NCBI GenBank assembly: GCA_934047225.1
Contig: CAKOHE010000047.1
Location: forward strand, 1 to 64,000
Reading direction: 5' to 3'
Length of the DNA stretch: 64,000 bases
DNA from: Ypsolopha sequella
Lineage: Eukaryota; Arthropoda; Insecta; Lepidoptera; Ypsolophidae
The notes below the pieces were generated by a model. It was not told the origin of the DNA. It did no database searches and saw only the letters and a list, made by a program, of their open reading frames with translations. The translations under genes and the position numbers were made by a program. This document shows, piece after piece, positions 1 through 11,040 of the stretch. The stretch's first letter is position 1. Each line of letters starts with the position of its first letter.

Positions 1-3000
1 TCCTGCATGAAGTAACCTCTTGTGTTGATCCCGGAACAAAAGTTTGGTTACTGGGTGCTTGCAACACAATAACACGGGATGTTTTTTCTTGTAATCGAAT
101 ATCTCAGAGTTGCTTATTCTACCACCGACTCTAATAACTTTATTTTCGTCCAGAAAAACGTTTAAGCCCGATATTTTATTGTTTTGATTACAATTTTTCG
201 CTAACTTTTGATAAACGTCAAAAAACGATTGCGCTTGCACAATTCGCATAAGCATGTTTTCTGACGCATTCAGCTCATCCACAGATAACGAATCTTTTAC
301 GCGGTTTTGTTTACTCGCTCGACAGTTGGTTATGAAACGTAACATATATGCTCCGGTACGTTTTAATCGATTGAAGTTTGAAAATCGTTCAAAATCGATT
401 ATCGATTCGAGATCGGTTTTTGCTGAAATCAAGCATTTTAATTCTGGCAATTCATTGCAATGAGGCGAATTATACTTGGTGAAGTTTGAATGATTTTCTT
501 GTAAAAAGGATGGGCCGTTCCACCATAGACTACAGTCGTGTAGTGCATCTAAGAAAAGACCCCTCGACACTAGATCGGCCGGGTTATCCTTACTCTTTAC
601 GTGGAGCCATGGAGTATCACCCGTTATATTGTTTATTTCTACGACGCGATTTTGCACGAAGGTTTTTAATAAACGGGGTGAGGTACGCAACCAACCTATA
701 ACAATTGTTGAGTCAGTCCAAAAATAAACATTATCAATTTTCAATCTCGAAGATTGCTTTATACGTTTATAAAGTTTTGCACCGATTTGTGCCCCGCACA
801 ACTCAAGTCTAGGGGTACTAACTGGTTTCAGGGGTGTTACTTTACTCTTTGCACACAAAAGCCTAACTGTTACCGATGAATGGTCATTAAAAGTGCGTAA
901 ATAACAACAACTGCCTATAGCGTCCTGTGATGCGTCCGTAAATATATGTAAGTCAGTATGTTGTGTGTGTTCACTCCTTACAAAACGCGGAATTCTCAAT
1001 TCATTCAAACATTGTAATGAATTAACAAAGTGATTCCATGACGCTGTGACGTCATCCGGTACAGGGTCATCCCAATCAATTTTACTCAACCATAACTTTT
1101 GCAAAATGATTTTTGATATGATCACTGCTGGAGCTAGCAAGCCGAGTGGATCGTATATTTGTGAAATAACCGATAACATGATGCGTTTAGTTAACTTACC
1201 GGTATTGTCTACCTTAGTAGTAAAATGAAGTTCGTCACTGTTACTAAACCACCCTAAACCGAGGGTTTTACTTTGACAATGCTCTCCTATGGACAACTCT
1301 TTCGATTCATTAGGAGTGACATCATAGTTTAACGTCCACTTGCGCAGTGGGAAACAACCGGTCAATAAAAGCTTAGAAGTCTTTTCGCAAATATCTAATA
1401 GAACTTTTGAATCATCGTGACCCGTTATCAAATCATCAACATAGAAATCCTCAGTGACAACCCTAGCGACAACTTCGTCATCACATTCCTGCGCGAGTTG
1501 TTTCAGGCAACGCATGCTTAGATAAGGCGCCGAAGCGGTTCCATACGTAACTGTGTTCAGCCGATAAACAGACAATGGGTCGGATGTATTTTCGCGCCAA
1601 ATAATCAGTTGTAGGTTTCTTTGATCTTCTTGTATATTAATTTGCCGAAAGAACTTCTCAATATCTGCGCACGCGACGTATTTATGCGTTCTGAATCGCA
1701 ATAAAATTGAAAATATGTCGTTTTGAAGGGGGGGGCCAGTTAACTGAATATCGTTATATGATTTCTGGGTACTACCTACAGTAGCAGAACTGGCATTAAA
1801 TACGACACGGACTTTGGTTGTGCTGCTACTTTCACGAAACACCCCGTGGTGTGGGAGAAAGTAATATGGCGAACTGTAAATATCTATTTTACACATATGA
1901 CCTAATTTGATATACTCACGCATAAAATCGTGATACATTTGTTTATATTCTGGCGAGCGTTCTAATTTACGCTCTAATGCCTTGAACTGATGTTTTGCTG
2001 ACTCGTATGAATCACCGAGTGCGTCCGCCGACTCTTTCAGTGGAACGCGTACGGAGAACCTACCGTCATATTCGCGTTTAGTTGTGCTTAGAAATAAATC
2101 CTCACATTTTTGCTCTTCTGAAGTTAAGACTCCACTCGCTTCCGGAAAATCTTCTAACTCCCAAAATCGTCTTAACTGTGCGTCTATTGTTTGGGTAAAA
2201 TTACACTTTACTTGATTTTTAATGCGCAAGTCTTTAGTGTAAGTTAACGGACCAGATAATAGCCAACCTAATTTAGAATTTTGAAGATACGGACCGCTAG
2301 CTAAACGAATTCTATTTTCGGTTATTAATTCCCAAAACTTATCAGCACCGATCAATAGATCTATTTCGGAAGACATATAAAAGGTCGGATCTGCAAGTTG
2401 AATATTATTTGGAATTATAATTTTACTTGGATCTATGTTTGAGCTAGGTAGACTTGACGTGATGTTTGCCAAGACTAAACATTTTATTTTCGTTTCGTAA
2501 TCATTTAATTTTGATCGCATCGTAATATCGCATAATTTGTTCGATTGTGTGACTGTCTGTCCTACACCCGAAATCGATATAGTGGACTGTATTAATGAAG
2601 CGTTTAGTCGTTTACTTAGTTTCTCGGAAATAAAACAGTGTTCAGAACCATTGTCTAAAATCGTACGTACGGTATGATAGTTATTGCTGCTATCAGCTAC
2701 CTCAACCAATGCTGTGGCGAGTAAAACCGTAGGCAACAACAAATCGCCGTCGTGTTTTGATACATATGCTTGAGACTTATTGTTAGCCGTCAAGTGCAAC
2801 GCGTTAGTAGGGGGGGAAACTTGATCAGTCGCGGAATGATGCGCACGCGGTTCTGACATTGATGAGCTATCCTTATCACCGCCCTCGCGATGCAGTAAGC
2901 TGTTGTGTTTATGATGACACTGCTTACACGGACCGAAATAACAATCGTCAGCGGAATGACCGGAACGCAAACAGTTATTACAGAGCTGTTTCTCTATAAC

Positions 3001-4203
3001 AAATTTTATTCTGTCTTTCAGGGACAGATTAAGAAAGCTAGAACAGGTATATAGCGAATGCCTGTTACTGCACATAATACAGCTGTTGCGATGCCGTTTA
3101 GCAAACGCAGCAGACTTATTGTTCTTCGCGTCGTGCGTAGTGACATAACTTTGCGATTGTTGAACTTGTTGTTTATATTGATGTGGATGGGTTTTATTTG
3201 TGTTATTTTTTGTGTTTGGTATATTTTTATTTATCGTCAGTGCCTCGAGCTTATCGGCTCGTTTTCTAAGGAACGTAAGGAAATCGTCTAATTTTATCTT
3301 ATAGGTCGAATCGCTTTGCATTTTTGACAGTAACTCGCCCTTATGATCCTCCCACCTATTTTCGGTCGCGTCATCAAGTTTTGAGACCATTAAGTAGATA
3401 ATTAATGTGTCCCATGTATCCGTAGGCTCTTTTAATGTTTTTAAAGCGCGTACATTTCTCAAAACGGTATCAATTAATTTTCGAATTTGCGTAGCCGACT
3501 CTTTTGTAACCGTGGGAGCATTGAATAATGACTTTACGTGATTATGTACTAAAAGGCGATCATTATCGAACCTATCTTGGAGTAACTCCCAAGCATGTTC
3601 GTAATTTGCCGCCGTAAATTCCAACTCGCTTATCACTTCCAGTGCCGACTTTGAAAGAGATGATTTTAGATATTGGAATTTCTCATTGTGACCTAGGTCA
3701 ACGCGCCTATGGATGATGGTCATAAAAGAATTCTTGAACTCTAGCCAATTATCATATGAACCGTCAAAGGAAGGCAATTTCATTTCCGGCAAACGAACAT
3801 GATTTTGCTTTTGTGGATTACAATTGTAACTATCACTTGATTCCACTTCAATGAATAAACATTTAGCAGCGGCCATTGACGTAAAAAACATTTCCTCAAA
3901 ATTATCTCTGTATTCTAAGTGCTCAGCTAACTCACTTTCTTTGACATTTAATTCTAGTTCATTTTGAATTTCATTGAAACATTCAAAAACAGATGTAGCT
4001 GACTGCATACGCAGCTTTATTTCCATCTTTTGCGTAGCAGTCAACGTGAACCCTTCATACTTATTCACAAACTTTTGAAACAATGTTAATCGACCCCTTT
4101 GAGCCCCTCTTTGTTTAATCAATTCTGGAACTGTACTTTTTTGTATCTTGGTGGAATTAGCTGATTGGCTCGATGGATTTTTACTATTTTCCTGGTCACT
4201 CAT
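1..4203 (-). CDS. BEL/Pao gag-pol polyprotein, open to the window edge (partial)
   Basis: Single open frame from ATG at 4203-4201 down to base 1, 1,401 codons; a stop lies upstream at 4242-4240, so this ATG is the first available. Seen in order: gag-like N-terminus with the motif MKLPSFDG near residue 141; a CCHC knuckle with C408, C411, H416 and C421; an aspartic protease motif LDNGSE with D517; reverse transcriptase with FYVDD (Y921, D923, D924); RNase H with FTDAS (D1090); and, at the edge, the start of the integrase zinc-binding region with KLLFRDQHKRLLHAG (about residues 1387-1401). In this family the polyprotein is cut by its own protease and works in virus-like particles that copy the RNA and insert the DNA. 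I checked every codon row for stops and found none. Whether the integrase core is also intact cannot be seen. Confidence 0.92.
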   Translation of the reverse strand, partial: MSDQENSKNPSSQSANSTKIQKSTVPELIKQRGAQRGRLTLFQKFVNKYEGFTLTATQKMEIKLRMQSATSVFECFNEIQNELELNVKESELAEHLEYRDNFEEMFFTSMAAAKCLFIEVESSDSYNCNPQKQNHVRLPEMKLPSFDGSYDNWLEFKNSFMTIIHRRVDLGHNEKFQYLKSSLSKSALEVISELEFTAANYEHAWELLQDRFDNDRLLVHNHVKSLFNAPTVTKESATQIRKLIDTVLRNVRALKTLKEPTDTWDTLIIYLMVSKLDDATENRWEDHKGELLSKMQSDSTYKIKLDDFLTFLRKRADKLEALTINKNIPNTKNNTNKTHPHQYKQQVQQSQSYVTTHDAKNNKSAAFAKRHRNSCIMCSNRHSLYTCSSFLNLSLKDRIKFVIEKQLCNNCLRSGHSADDCYFGPCKQCHHKHNSLLHREGGDKDSSSMSEPRAHHSATDQVSPPTNALHLTANNKSQAYVSKHDGDLLLPTVLLATALVEVADSSNNYHTVRTILDNGSEHCFISEKLSKRLNASLIQSTISISGVGQTVTQSNKLCDITMRSKLNDYETKIKCLVLANITSSLPSSNIDPSKIIIPNNIQLADPTFYMSSEIDLLIGADKFWELITENRIRLASGPYLQNSKLGWLLSGPLTYTKDLRIKNQVKCNFTQTIDAQLRRFWELEDFPEASGVLTSEEQKCEDLFLSTTKREYDGRFSVRVPLKESADALGDSYESAKHQFKALERKLERSPEYKQMYHDFMREYIKLGHMCKIDIYSSPYYFLPHHGVFRESSSTTKVRVVFNASSATVGSTQKSYNDIQLTGPPLQNDIFSILLRFRTHKYVACADIEKFFRQINIQEDQRNLQLIIWRENTSDPLSVYRLNTVTYGTASAPYLSMRCLKQLAQECDDEVVARVVTEDFYVDDLITGHDDSKVLLDICEKTSKLLLTGCFPLRKWTLNYDVTPNESKELSIGEHCQSKTLGLGWFSNSDELHFTTKVDNTGKLTKRIMLSVISQIYDPLGLLAPAVIISKIILQKLWLSKIDWDDPVPDDVTASWNHFVNSLQCLNELRIPRFVRSEHTQHTDLHIFTDASQDAIGSCCYLRTFNDHSSVTVRLLCAKSKVTPLKPVSTPRLELCGAQIGAKLYKRIKQSSRLKIDNVYFWTDSTIVIGWLRTSPRLLKTFVQNRVVEINNITGDTPWLHVKSKDNPADLVSRGLFLDALHDCSLWWNGPSFLQENHSNFTKYNSPHCNELPELKCLISAKTDLESIIDFERFSNFNRLKRTGAYMLRFITNCRASKQNRVKDSLSVDELNASENMLMRIVQAQSFFDVYQKLAKNCNQNNKISGLNVFLDENKVIRVGGRISNSEIFDYKKKHPVLLCCKHPVTKLLFRDQHKRLLHAG

Positions 4204-4477
4204 CTTAATGGGAGATTTAATAAAAAACGGGAGCACTTACAAATCTCTGATGTGTCCGATGTGAAGCGGAATTGATGGATACACAGGTTATAACAACACG
4301 AACTAGCCACGTGGTGCGCGAGCTCGAGACAAAGGAACTGCGTAGTAGCAAGCGCGGCCGACTCACTGGAATGGTAAGATCACAACACGGTATTAGCACA
4401 ATGCGAATGATGAAGGGATAGGATAGACGGGATAACCGACCGTTTCATGAAGAGCTGCCGTAGGTATCCTGAATTCT

Positions 4478-4580
4478 GAAGCGAGTATTCCAGAGCTGCC
4501 GATTCTGAAGCGAGTATTCCAGGGCTGCTAATACTGAAGCGAGTATTCCAGGGTTGCTGATACTGAAGCGTAAATATCCG
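4478..4580. repeat. 29-bp tandem repeat in the BEL leader, about 3.5 copies
   Basis: The segment beginning 'gaagcgagtattccag' recurs at 4478, 4507, 4536 and (diverged) 4565, a period of 29 bp. It lies between the candidate primer-binding site and the gag ATG of the minus-strand BEL element, so it is part of the untranslated leader. No function is evident. Confidence 0.8.
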
Positions 4581-4593
4581 TCTCGAAGGTCCA
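4578..4593 (-). promoter_or_regulatory. candidate primer-binding site of the left BEL element
   Basis: On the minus strand the sequence TGGACCTTCGAGACGG follows the proposed end of the 5' LTR (..CAAACA) after one base. Primer-binding sites begin with TGG, the complement of the tRNA CCA end. It resembles, at 11 of 15 positions, the site of the second BEL element at 23,727. The tRNA was not identified. Confidence 0.5.
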
Positions 4594-4594
4594 A

Positions 4595-5053
4595 TGTTTG
4601 AGAAGGTGCTCTTCAATAAAAGTCTTCTAGCGATTTTTAAATGTGGTTTTTAATTTTATAAAAATATGTGCGGTCAGTCGCCATTGATGAATGAAAGTTG
4701 AATGAATACAAAAATGAATGATCGATGAATGATCTGAAGAATGAACGACGAAGAGTGATGTTATTTTGTCAGCTGCGTAAACACCTACTACTTGAAAGAG
4801 TGTGGCTTTAGCGCCACACTTCGGGTACAAACATGCATTTTCAAGGCATGCAGGTTTACCCCTAGTAATTTCCTTCATGGTGAGAGGTATACGGAAAAAT
4901 TTTAACTCGGGTTTCGATATTTAGAGATCGGCGTTCTTTTTTATAACAAATATTTAAATAACTAGAAGCAGGGACAACTAGGTTGGTTGGCCAAACCATA
5001 GCATACCAGCTATTGTCCTCAGGATGCCACTATTGCTGCCACTATTAATGACA
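4595..5053 (-). repeat. candidate 5' LTR of the left BEL element
   Basis: On the minus strand the segment starts TGTCATTAATAG and ends CTCAAACA, the TGT...ACA ends usual for BEL LTRs, 459 bp long. A TATA-like TATAAAAAAG lies at 4945-4936. The right boundary is inferred only from the TGT terminus, because the second LTR lies outside the window. A short open frame at 4627-4878 is inside this LTR and is not taken as a gene. Confidence 0.5.
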
Positions 5054-5191
5054 GATGAGATACATTTGCGCATTATTACAAAAAATCATCTATATGCATA
5101 CAGGACCGTGGAAGCCCCATCAACATCCTGAAGGCGTTATTATAAAGTAGCTCAATATAGGGCAGTTCTTACTTTACTACGCTCGTTTTTT

Positions 5192-5605
5192 GGGCTCCAC
5201 AATGCCTAATACCAGTTTTGCATTGGTTTCAGTTCCGTCAATGCAGATAATAAAAATTAAAAAAAAATATGGTGTATTTTTTGACTCAAGACAATTATTA
5301 ATTACACTTCATAAGTAAACATACCTTTAATTTTCGAATATATTACTTTTAATAAAGCATAAATTTCATGAAAAAAGCGACTCAGCTCCAATATTTCACA
5401 GCTGATTGGAACGAAACCAACACAGGCAAATACTTACTAGAAAAAAACCATCTTTATTACATAAAGAAATTATAGTTAATGTTCGTATGTAGCCGCGATT
5501 TCAAAATATCTGAAGTTTTGCTTGCGCGGCATTTGTTTAGAGCAGGATAGACAATCAAAAAACTAAAGTGTTAGAGCAGGACTGAAATTTAGCATTGTGG
5601 AGCCC
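5192..5605. repeat. possible short inverted-repeat element
   Basis: A perfect 14-bp inverted repeat, GGGCTCCACAATGC at 5192-5205 and its complement at 5592-5605, with weaker similarity continuing about 12 bp inwards. It brackets about 410 bp of non-coding DNA. The right arm overlaps the start of the next repeat, so the true borders are uncertain. The preceding 5054-5191 holds nothing recognisable. Confidence 0.35.
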
Positions 5606-6046
5606 TTTAAGAAGATGGCATACCCTAGCAACTTTTTTTATTACCCGTCCAGCACAATAAGTCTAATGGCAAAGACCTTATTTGCTTTTCATAGAGGCGA
5701 TTATATGTTGGCTCTTTGGCTTCTTTTTCTTGGACGCGTAATACTAGTGATCACGCAGCAAAACAACAAATTGGTGTGTTTTTAGCTAATACTGAAATAT
5801 TTTGTAGGAAAAAAAATATTTGATTTAGGTAACATCCCTTCATATTTCTATTGCCCATTCTATAAAAAAAAAACAAATTGATCTCATAACTGCGTTTTTA
5901 AAACGAACGTTTGAAAACCAAAAAAAAAGAGAGTGGACAACTTCTTTTTTTTGACGAAAGTATAAATCTTAATAGATTGTTTAGAGGTGGAATCCCTACA
6001 TAAAAGATCGATAAATCAAATATATTTTCTTAAATATGAGGAGAGA
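5606..6046 (+). repeat. interspersed repeat, copy 1 (inverted copy at 48,580-49,024)
   Basis: About 440 bp that recur in opposite orientation 43 kb away. The shared part runs from 'aagaagatggcata' to 'caaatatatttt'. In both copies the first 180 bp can be read without a stop as a similar peptide of about 60 residues (5597-5785 here), with few nucleotide differences and no indel there, but there is no known family signature. I treat it as a repeat, not as a gene. Confidence 0.75.
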
Positions 6047-6653
6047 CCTAGTTTCTTCTGAAAACCTGGTGTTGTTGATGTTCTAGCGTCAGGTGTCCCG
6101 TTAAGGGAGATGGTGATCATACAAGAAGGTACATCGTAATGCGTGGTCGTATCCACCAGAACTACCTTTAATCTAGTAAATGAATAAAATGAAGTTTTAG
6201 GATAGAAAGGGATACTATTTAAACAAGCGAATATAAATTTAAATAGAAGGTGTCGAAAATACTGAATATAGCGTACTAATTGGGCGAAAGACTGTGGGCG
6301 AATAAATGTTGCAAACGGCGACTAGAAAATACAAATTGAGTTGAGCTGAATATTTCTCAGGCGAACGGTTTTCTATTTTAGTGACAATTTAATTTCAAGT
6401 AATAAAACTAGGGACGTCGTCTTATCTCGGCTCCTTATTTAATATTACATGTAAACCTAACACGCACCTGCTCGCTTCGCTTGTCATTGCACCTATTTTT
6501 TAACTTTTGTTGAAATATTTTCGATTCCTTTCATACTTTAAATTCACCCACTCAGTATTTTTAGTCGAACGCTTTGGTATTTATTCCGGACGCTTGAAGT
6601 CGCTAATTATACATATTTGTATTCGCCAGATTAATGATTTCCCTAAAAATAGT
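6047..6653. other. unassigned AT-rich stretch
   Basis: No long open frame, motif or repeat copy recognised. The open frame at 6507-6761 runs into the next inverted-repeat element and has no family features. Confidence 0.5.
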
Positions 6654-7057
6654 AACCGACTTCAAAAATTTAGCTGCAGTCATTCACTAAAAAGTTCAAA
6701 ATATATACATATACTGACCGATGGTACTGAAATAACAGTTTATCAACGTTTTTCTTTCTGAAAAAAGTCGGCACCCTCATATTGGTTTTTATATTGCCAT
6801 ATCGTAGCAAATACGTCGACTTATAGAACATATGTTTCGGTAAGAAAGTAGGCGGCAAAAGTGTATTTGCAAATTTACGCTAGTACAAAGCGATTGCCTC
6901 AATCTCGAGTGGTATGCTGTAATTTTCCGAGGATTTCCACTGCCTATCTCTGAAGACCTTCCTCAGATCATGGGTAAACTCAAAACGGGACATACCTAGA
7001 ACCACACTCTTCCAAACAAAAAAGTTAACGCACCCAAAGAAAATTTTGAAGTCGGTT
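6654..7057. mobile_element. MITE with AACCGACTTCAAAA terminal inverted repeats
   Basis: The left end AACCGACTTCAAAAATTT (6654-6671) is mirrored by AAATTTTGAAGTCGGTT (7041-7057). Both ends are next to a TA dinucleotide, as for Tc1/mariner-type insertions. About 400 bp, without a transposase frame. Elements with this terminus are common in moth and butterfly genomes (general knowledge, not searched here). Confidence 0.7.
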
Positions 7058-8250
7058 AAAAATTTGAGGTTGCATTGTAGATACTTGTAAAATGGTTTGG
7101 AAATAATGCTACTGGCCATAAAAAGTGCGCTTATTTTTCCAAAATAATTAAATTCTGTCAATATGTTGTTAATAATAGCCATAGTCTTATTATGCTTATC
7201 TTCAAATATTTCTCAGGAATTCTTGTGAATTAAAATTTTTCACTCATCTGATATATTCTGTTTTCACCCGCAGTGTCCATTTAATATTTAATATGTTTTC
7301 ATAAATAAATATGAAGAAAAACAACATGGTTTTATTGAACATTTCAAAAGTATAGATGAGCCCTGGCACCTAAAATCTATTGCATTGTTTTTTAATGTGT
7401 TTTGAATATGAAATGTCACACTTTTAGCTTTATTCGTATATGTTGAATTCGCCATGTTCACCAGGCAGACGACATTCGATTTTAATTTTTTTTCGTAAAA
7501 TATTGACTATTTGATGAACTTAATTTAAAGCAATTTCAATTCTATGCAGTCAATATTTTTTTATAAATTTTTATATTTTCGTTACTTGTGACGTCATTTG
7601 TTTCCCTAAGGCTTAATCAACAATATCCTTTGCATTAGTAAAAAAAAAACATTTGACATATTACAAGCGCTAGGGATGTAGTAATGCAACATCTTTATCG
7701 AACAAAAGGTATCGATACTTACTCATACCAGTTATTCATTTTTTAGGATTAGACGCAAATAAAAACAGCGTTAAGCAAGTAGGTATGTGGTTCTACATGT
7801 AATGACAAAAACTTACTTATTTACTTGTGTAAAGAAACAAAACTAATTTTCGAGATGTTTTCACAATAAACGGTTTCGTGTAGCTGTAACCTGTCGTGCT
7901 AGCTTTTAAAAACTAAAATATTTGTAGACTTCTTTTTTTTAGCACCGTCCTGGGCCAAAATATTCTGGTAAAACGTCCATGCACCATACAATCTTTTAAA
8001 ACTGTGATAGTACTGCTAACGTTAAAAGCTTTAGTTCTTGGTTTGGTGCCGACAAAACTAAAATTTCTTAATTGAAAAAAAGTTGTTAAATTGAATAAAT
8101 AAAAGCTAAATTACCTACGTAGGCGTCTCATCAAATACTTAAATCTGTTAAGAGCGACCGACACCTACTTGGATAAAAAGTATCGATACCGAAAGTAAAG
8201 GTAAGTGGTAAGTGTAACACCACTGGTGTCAACTGTCAAAGAGAAGGAAG
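7058..8250. other. unassigned AT-rich stretch
   Basis: Non-coding spacer. The only structure noted is GGTATCGATACTT at 7708-7720 with its complement at 8178-8190, a 13-bp inverted pair about 480 bp apart; because ATCGAT is itself a palindrome this is weak evidence for an element. Confidence 0.45.
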
Positions 8251-8258
8251 GGCGAGAC
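8251..8258. repeat. 8-bp target-site duplication, left copy
   Basis: GGCGAGAC directly before the left terminal inverted repeat at 8259; an identical copy follows the right terminal repeat at 11,041-11,048. Confidence 0.8.
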
Positions 8259-11040
8259 CTCAGAATAAGGAATACAAATAGAAGCCTGGCTAAAATAAGA
8301 ACTGGGCATTAGCCATTGTACTCATCTAACGTAAATTACTCCTGTGTACGAGTGAATGAAACGACGGACCGCACTTACTTTATATTTTTTCCTGGTGTGT
8401 CACTAGATTGAACCAAACAAATGTCAGATGGATGTAATTTGGATGTATTTTAAAAATTATAATACCATCAAATTAAATATGTTTCATCATTGTACCGTTG
8501 TGTTGTAATATCGTTCGTAGCGTGCATCACATCTTAATTTGGTGGCATCGAAATGTCTAATGCATTTTGCAAAAGTTTACAGCTTCACCGAGAGAAATTA
8601 AATATTTTTGTGCTCTTCCTCTCAAAATTCGTGAAAGTGTGATTTATTATTGTTTGTGTTGATTGTTTTTTTAACATTGTAATAAAATGTCTTGTGCGAT
8701 TGAAGGCTGTAAATCGCATACAGGAAGAAAAGAAAACAACAATGAAGCAATATCATTTCATCGGTGAGTTCTGATAGTTTTTATGTTAATAAGTTGCAGG
8801 ATCATACCTAAAACTCAGTAACAATAATAGTAGTTCTTGTAAATCATACTCGTGTTCAATTCTACACCGATATTTACCTGTTTTATATAGATTTTCTGCC
8901 GACTATGAGAGGTTATGTTTTTTCGTATAGTGATGTACTAAAGTCCGTGTGGCAAACTATCGAACATTGTTTCCCGCGGCAGCCGTGCATAAAGGATAAT
9001 CCATCTATCAAAAAAACATAGTTTCCAAGAACTCTGTAGATGGTGTTGAACTGACTACGTTGCTAGGTGCCAAAGCCAAAACGATTGAAAAAAAAAACAT
9101 TGCGTCACGTCACATACGCTCGTTGGTTGATGACATGTGTGCTGAGCATATTATGTGCGAATGCTTTGTTATGGTCCGTCCAGGTTTAAAATGTACCATG
9201 GCTTGTACTCATTGCGCTTTACGACTTTCATCTTTAGGAAAAAGATGTATGCCTCCATTTTTATACAAATCCACAAGGCACAGACTTCTCTTCTTTTTCT
9301 CTTGGGACATTTTCTTTCTGGCGTAGAAAACTCATAAAAAGACTGCAAATTATTTTTTTCTTTTTCCTTGTTGTTATCATTTATTTATTTTCAAAATGTC
9401 ATTGTGATGTGATGTGACAATGACATTAATTACTTTTTTATGTACGTTTCGTTTAACGATCTCAAAATTACATCCAAGTGCAATAATCAAAAAATCATGT
9501 GACGTTCCGTTCCTTGCAGTAACTTACCAAGTTCAGCGCCGTCTATCCAGCGACTAGGGAAAAGTAAAAAAAAAAAGAAAAGAAAATCCCTCATTGCAGC
9601 GCGAGTTAAAAGAAAAATAATGCCGAATAAATATCGCTATATTTTTTTGTTACAGATTTCCAAAAAGGGAAGAATTAAAAAGTGAATGGCTTAGACGAAT
9701 AATTTGACCAAATTGGGCAATTAAAAAAAGCAGTCATATTTGTTCGAAACACTTTACGTCGGATTCTTTTGGACCAAACGAAAATTTAAAATGGAGACTT
9801 TTAAAAGCAGATGCCTTACCAACGTTATATTTACCAGATACAGACACATTCGTAACCTTTAAATAATTATGTATAATTGCATTATCAATCTTGTTTGTAG
9901 GTACGTGCTTGTACTATACTATAGTATATTAACTCGATAATTTTTCAATTTTAGGCAACAGAACCAGTACCTATGGATGTCTGTGGTTTAGAAAAGTGCA
10001 TATTTCTATGTTCGCAAATCGTTCTGAAAGGCCTGTTCGTTCACGTTACTGCCGTGATCGACTTCACGAAGAAATTCCGCAGATCAAGACATTTTCGTAC
10101 TTAGTAGTTGACAAAAAAAGTACTTTGACAGGGTAGTTCTATCGTGAAATGAATTTTGGGAATGCTTATTGACTTGAACTGCGCATAATTTGATTTCTTA
10201 TTACAGGTTATTGGGTATTTTAATCGTTCATTATTTGTTATTAGTTTTTATTCAAGATAAGTTGTTGTTTATCTGATAGAAATAAAAAAAAATTGAAATT
10301 ACCTCTGTAGTAATTGCGCTGTCATCGCTCATCATTGACATAATAGTATTATTACGAATCCTGTAAGTCTATGATTATTATGATTTCTATTGTTGCGATT
10401 AATTCCTTCCTCCTTGATTGAACAAAGACGCGACATCAACGAACATCTATTTGATTGAGTTAAGAGGCGACTTAAAAAGTATCCACTTAAATGGTTTACG
10501 GTTGTATCTCTGATACAAGCTACAGCATTTTTTGTACTAGAAACAAGCACAATTTTGGACTTAACTTATGTACCTACCTGCCTACGATATAGTAATTTGT
10601 ACTTAATAAAAAATATTATGCTAAACGAAAGATATCCTTTTATTAATTCCTTATTTACACAATATAATATGTGTCCCACTGGGGTAGACAGAGACCACTT
10701 TGCTATTAATTCTCTTGGCCTCCTTCCAAAGCAAGAGGATGTCACCAGAAAGGTCGGTGCCTCCTGCATTCTCTTTTTTTTCACACTTTGATACGATATA
10801 ATGTGTGGTAAGGAGATTGGTCGCGGTTCATTTCGATTTGGTTTATTTATCGTAGTCAAAAATCGACATTGTTACATCACTAGCAAAGCAACGAACTAGT
10901 GACAACCTACCTAATTAAGAAAAAACTAATACATATCCATCTCTCTCTAACGCACTAGAATGTCGTAAGAAAATCAAGGATAGGTATCTTTCTCCGCGTA
11001 TTATTTTAGTCAGGTTTCTATTTTTATTCCTTATTCTGAG
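8259..11040 (+). mobile_element. P-superfamily-like DNA transposon relic with THAP gene
   Basis: The ends form an inverted repeat of about 40 bp: the left arm starts CTCAGAATAAGGAATA at 8259, and the right arm is its complement ending at 11,040, with 3 mismatches over the 40 positions aligned. An identical 8-bp GGCGAGAC flanks both ends. An 8-bp duplication together with an N-terminal THAP DNA-binding domain is what P elements have; hAT elements also duplicate 8 bp but do not usually carry THAP. The unit is 2,782 bp. After the THAP exons (8687-9866) I see no catalytic transposase domain, so it is internally deleted or degraded. An antisense-like frame at 10,566-10,859 and the frames at 9060-9337 are within it and show no family features. 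Confidence 0.7.
8687..9866 (+). pseudogene. THAP zinc-finger gene, two exons, in-frame TGA
   Basis: Exon 1 runs from ATG at 8687 to 8763 and ends at a good donor (gtgagt). Exon 2 starts at 9656 after 'tttttttgttacag' and ends with TAA at 9864-9866. Joined in frame they code for about 95 residues with the THAP (C2CH) layout: C3 and C8 in MSCAIEGC, an R-F-P at the exon junction, a tryptophan, C-x2-H in ICSKHF and a terminal ALPTLYLP. THAP domains bind DNA through one zinc; in P-element transposase the domain sits at the N-terminus and recognises the transposon ends. Codon 43 is TGA (9705-9707), so the reading is broken. The reading also stops right after the domain, where a transposase would continue. 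Confidence 0.8.

Larger units (their letters stand above)
1..5053 (-). mobile_element. BEL/Pao LTR retrotransposon, 3' part outside the window
   Basis: Reading leftwards on the minus strand, the order is a candidate 5' LTR (5053 to 4595), a candidate primer-binding site, a leader with a 29-bp tandem repeat, and then a very long gag-pol frame that runs off the left edge. The encoded domain order (gag, CCHC knuckle, aspartic protease, reverse transcriptase with YVDD, RNase H, start of integrase) is that of the BEL/Pao superfamily. The rest of integrase, the 3' LTR and the second target duplication are not in the window, so element borders and age cannot be tested here. No stop codon or frameshift was seen in 1,401 codons, which suggests a recent insertion. 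It is a different lineage from the second BEL element at 17,678-30,636: protein motifs differ throughout. Confidence 0.9.

Noticed and set aside
254..701. Short plus-strand frames over the left BEL element (also 1046-1228 and 3058-3291)
   Set aside because: They are antisense to the long gag-pol frame and have no own features.
4204..4250. Small intron before the left BEL ATG (TTGTAAGTGC donor-like)
   Set aside because: Only a donor-like word and a short pyrimidine stretch; no evidence for splicing in this element.
7708..8190. Element bounded by GGTATCGATACTT inverted pair
   Set aside because: The core is a natural palindrome, no target duplication, no other copy seen.
9060..9337. Frames of 60-88 codons between the THAP exons
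   Set aside because: They lie in the intron, overlap each other and show no domain.
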